From the NCBI GenBank assembly GCA_044224315.1, contig JBGAKR010000001.1, positions 868,001-932,000 of the forward strand: 64,000 nt of DNA. The letters are read 5' to 3'. This DNA is from JAGXTF01 sp044224315. Lineage in GTDB: Bacteria > Bacteroidota > Bacteroidia > NS11-12g > UBA955. The notes under the pieces are model-generated. The model saw only the letters and a list, made by a program, of their open reading frames with translations. It was not told where the DNA came from and did not search any database. Each line of letters begins with the position of its first letter. Within the stretch, counting starts at the first letter, position 1. A program made the position numbers and the translations under genes. This document shows positions 61,976-64,000 of the stretch, one piece after another.

Positions 61976-62623
61976 TTAGGCTTCGGTAGCCTCTTCGTGC
62001 AGCACCAAAGCGCGGTTTACGATGTCACGGATGCTTTGGTAGGTTGTAAATTCAGGGGTACGAAACCAATCTACATCGGCCCATTTTACCTCAGAAATAC
62101 CTTCCTCCTCCTGAGGTTTCAGCTTGCCCTTGCCGCTGCTGTTCATAAAATACCAATGGGTTTCTTTCAACATCACCGCTTCATCCTCATAGTAAGCGTG
62201 GTAGGTTTGGCCTACCTTGTCAGAAATGTTCAGCATGTTTAAGCCGGTTTCTTCCATCACCTCGCGCAGGGCAGCGGCGCGCTGGTCTTCGTGTTTTTCA
62301 ATTTTGCCCTTAGGCATATCCCACAAGCCATTGCGCTTAATGGTTAAGAGCTGATTTTCTTTGTTGAATACCAAACCACCGGCAGCCTGGATTACGGTAA
62401 ATTCACCGATAAATTGGGCAAATGTTTCGGCAGGGTCCGGACTGATAAGCCCAAAATTGAGCACCTTGCCGTTGCTTTCTCCACTGGTAAGTATTTTAAA
62501 ACTTTTGTGCATCTCATCGTCGCCGATGTAATACAAATTCGACAATCCTCGCAGGTCGGAAGGTGATTCTGCAATCACTAAAGCTCCCTCATTGAAGTAA
62601 ATTTTATAGATTTGTGGCCCCAT
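61976..62623 (-). CDS. NUDIX hydrolase with N-terminal extension
   Basis: 215 residues from ATG 62623. The Nudix box is complete (GKIEKHEDQRAAALREVMEE then TG, about residues 128-150) so it should hydrolyse a nucleoside-diphosphate-linked substrate. About 105 residues precede the Nudix fold (IYFNEGALVIAESPSDLRGL). The frame is open a further 36 codons upstream, but these lie inside pyrE and a TAAATTTG element at 62641-62648 plus GGAGG 4 bases before the ATG support 62623. Divergent from pyrE with overlapping start codons. Confidence 0.9.
   Translation of the reverse strand: MGPQIYKIYFNEGALVIAESPSDLRGLSNLYYIGDDEMHKSFKILTSGESNGKVLNFGLISPDPAETFAQFIGEFTVIQAAGGLVFNKENQLLTIKRNGLWDMPKGKIEKHEDQRAAALREVMEETGLNMLNISDKVGQTYHAYYEDEAVMLKETHWYFMNSSGKGKLKPQEEEGISEVKWADVDWFRTPEFTTYQSIRDIVNRALVLHEEATEA
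62607..62614 (+). promoter_or_regulatory. -7 element TAGATTTG for pyrE
   Basis: Exact TAnnTTTG match 7 bases before the pyrE ATG, located inside the NUDIX coding sequence. Confidence 0.6.
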
Positions 62624-63257
62624 GTCCTCCAATAAAGCTGCAAATTTAGCAAAATTTTTACTAGAAATAAACGCTGTAAAGCTAAACCCTGACAATCCTT
62701 TTACCTGGACTTCAGGCATAATATCACCCATCTATTGCGACAACCGCATGGTTCTGTCCTTTCCCCAGGTGAGATCCTTCGTAAAAGAGGCGCTTGCGGA
62801 GTTGATTGAATCTCATTTTCCAACCGCCGATGTAGTGGCCGGAATTGCTACTGCCGGCATTGCCCATGCTGCCCTGGTAGCCGATTTAATGGAAATGCCC
62901 AATTGCTATGTGCGCCCCGAACCCAAAAAACATGGCATGAAAAATCAGATTGAAGGCAATTTACCTGTTGGCAGCAAGGTGGTTTTGGTAGAAGATTTAA
63001 TTTCAACCGGCAAAAGCAGTTTACAAGCGGTACAAGCGGTGCGTGAATCGGGCTCAGAGGTAATTGGCCTTGTAGCTCTGTTTACTTACGGTTTTGACGA
63101 AGCCCGCGCCAAATTTGCCGAAGCAGGTGTGCCGTTTCATACCATTTCAAACTTTCCGGTGCTTTGCCAGGTGGCTGTAGACGAAGGATTGCTTGATGCA
63201 CATAAGTTGGAAGAAGTGCAGGCTTTTGCCAGCAATCCGGCGGCCTGGAGAAAATAA
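62622..63257 (+). CDS. pyrE: orotate phosphoribosyltransferase
   Basis: 211 residues. Makes orotidine monophosphate from orotate and PRPP in pyrimidine synthesis. N-terminal KLNPDNPFTWTSGIISPIYCD (in part), dimer-loop KKHGMKNQIEGNLP and the PRPP motif VVLVEDLISTGKS are all present. The ATG is contained in CATG at 62621-62624, which also holds the complementary start codon of the NUDIX gene. The alpha/beta hydrolase gene follows after five bases. Confidence 0.96.
   Translation: MSSNKAANLAKFLLEINAVKLNPDNPFTWTSGIISPIYCDNRMVLSFPQVRSFVKEALAELIESHFPTADVVAGIATAGIAHAALVADLMEMPNCYVRPEPKKHGMKNQIEGNLPVGSKVVLVEDLISTGKSSLQAVQAVRESGSEVIGLVALFTYGFDEARAKFAEAGVPFHTISNFPVLCQVAVDEGLLDAHKLEEVQAFASNPAAWRK
62641..62648 (-). 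promoter_or_regulatory. -7 element TAAATTTG for the NUDIX gene
   Basis: Exact TAnnTTTG match 17 bases from the NUDIX ATG, located inside the pyrE coding sequence; a GGAGG lies between it and the start. Confidence 0.6.
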
Positions 63258-63262
63258 CACGC

Positions 63263-63958
63263 ATGAAACCCCAACTTCTTTTACTTCATGGTGCATTAGG
63301 CAGCGCCCAATCTTTCGAAGCGCTTGAAAAATTATTAGTCCCCCAATTTGAGGTCAAAACCCTGAATTTTCCAGGCCATGGCGGTGAAAAAATCCCTGAA
63401 GAGGGCATCAATCCCCAGTTGTTGGTGGATTCGGTAAACCATTTTATCTCAAAAGAGTTTAAACCCGAAAGCGTTTATATTTTTGGATACAGCATGGGCG
63501 GCTATGTAGCATTGCAAGCGGCCCTGGATGGCAACACCCAAATTGCAGGTATCATTACACTGGCCACAAAAATGCACTGGAGCCCCGAAATTGCCGCAAA
63601 CGAAAAACGAATGCTCAATCCAGATGCCATTTTGGAAAAAGTTCCTCAATTTGCCGCCGAACTTGAAAAAAGACATGCCCCTGAAAACTGGAAATTATTA
63701 ATGCAAAATGTAGCCGATTATTTAGAAATTTTAGGACAAAATAATTACTTAAATTCAACTGCATTAAGTGCCTTAAATATTCCTGTAAAATTTATGATTG
63801 GCGACCGCGACAAAATGGTAAGCCTCGACGAAACCATCCAAGCTTATCAGGCAGTAAAAGGCTCTTCTATGGCAGTTTTACCCAATACCCAACACCCCAT
63901 AGAAAAGGCGGATATTCACCGGTTATTTTTTGAAATTTCCGATTTTATCCGCCCTTAA
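63263..63958 (+). CDS. alpha/beta hydrolase
   Basis: 231 residues. The nucleophile elbow is GYSMGGYVAL with serine about residue 75; the oxyanion-hole region is LLHGALGSAQSF; the catalytic acid is probably in IGDRDKMV and the histidine in NTQHPIEKAD. Cytoplasmic, no signal peptide. MenH-like or esterase-type function is possible; the substrate is not evident. Co-transcribed with pyrE. Confidence 0.88.
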   Translation: MKPQLLLLHGALGSAQSFEALEKLLVPQFEVKTLNFPGHGGEKIPEEGINPQLLVDSVNHFISKEFKPESVYIFGYSMGGYVALQAALDGNTQIAGIITLATKMHWSPEIAANEKRMLNPDAILEKVPQFAAELEKRHAPENWKLLMQNVADYLEILGQNNYLNSTALSALNIPVKFMIGDRDKMVSLDETIQAYQAVKGSSMAVLPNTQHPIEKADIHRLFFEISDFIRP

Positions 63959-64000
63959 AATAAGGTTGGTTTTTATTTTTTATCCTTCAGGGTTTTTATG

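Noticed and set aside
62624..62731. Longer NUDIX protein starting at 62731
   Set aside because: The extra 36 codons lie entirely within the conserved pyrE N-terminus, and promoter and GGAGG positions favour 62623.
1..64000. tRNA, rRNA genes, CRISPR arrays or prophage
   Set aside because: None seen on reading both strands; a tRNA scan would settle short RNA genes that I could have missed.

Overview
The window looks like chromosome of a Bacteroidota bacterium (broadly Sphingobacteriia/Chitinophagia-like; I cannot name the genus). Evidence: many genes are preceded by the Bacteroidota -7 promoter element TAnnTTTG or TAnnTTCG; two proteins have C-termini that resemble the type IX secretion sorting domain; there is a TonB receptor with a carboxypeptidase-regulatory-like N-domain, a GT117/DUF2723 membrane glycosyltransferase, DUF4292, DUF3822, an OmpA protein with thrombospondin type 3 repeats and an 800-residue fused E1 dehydrogenase. 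Shine-Dalgarno sequences are scarce, and in many genes the -7 element ends only 4 to 10 bases before the start codon, which suggests leaderless mRNAs.

Layout. 1-5132: nucleotide-sugar genes on the minus strand (UDP-glucuronate decarboxylase, cut by the window edge; then a DegT aminotransferase and UDP-glucose dehydrogenase) around a secreted WG-like protein. 5297-9674: TonB receptor and its secreted partner. 9666-15237: gltX, GT117 and rlmB on the minus strand. 15261-20546: small membrane and secreted genes, an L,D-transpeptidase, a four-helix-bundle gene between inverted repeats, yqeY, a flavin reductase and a ParE-type toxin-antitoxin pair. 20610-25593: an AT-rich accessory island with two broken, oppositely oriented RHS core genes. 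Each carries a different C-terminal tip and a candidate partner gene, and an IS3 remnant lies between them. 25732-34841: ribBA, a persulfide-dioxygenase-like MBL/rhodanese protein, fused E1 alpha/beta, and membrane, lipoprotein and VWA genes. 35071-37394: an ECF sigma factor coupled to a protein with an anti-sigma-like N-terminus, one membrane helix, a long linker and a predicted outer-membrane barrel. 37556-39034: a flippase.

39216-46453 is the most unusual part. A nearly identical module of about 360-390 bp (promoter, an ORF of about 80 codons and a 29-40 codon ORF) occurs three times in direct orientation. Each copy is followed by a different pair of secreted genes: first a small cysteine-containing protein, then a larger exported protein, which in two of the three cassettes ends in a TlpA-like thioredoxin domain. 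The promoter end is constant and the downstream genes are variable. I know of no described system with this layout.

46497-64000 is mainly conserved core: dut; an envelope operon (sugar nucleotidyltransferase, TPR lipoprotein, DUF4292, EnvC-like, 3-hydroxyacyl-CoA dehydrogenase, small lipoprotein); OmpA/TSP3; an M1 peptidase; DUF3822-rsmD-coaD; a beta-barrel gene that may start at CTG; a sorting-domain protein; and a NUDIX/pyrE divergent pair whose start codons overlap, followed by an alpha/beta hydrolase. I saw no rRNA, tRNA or CRISPR array.
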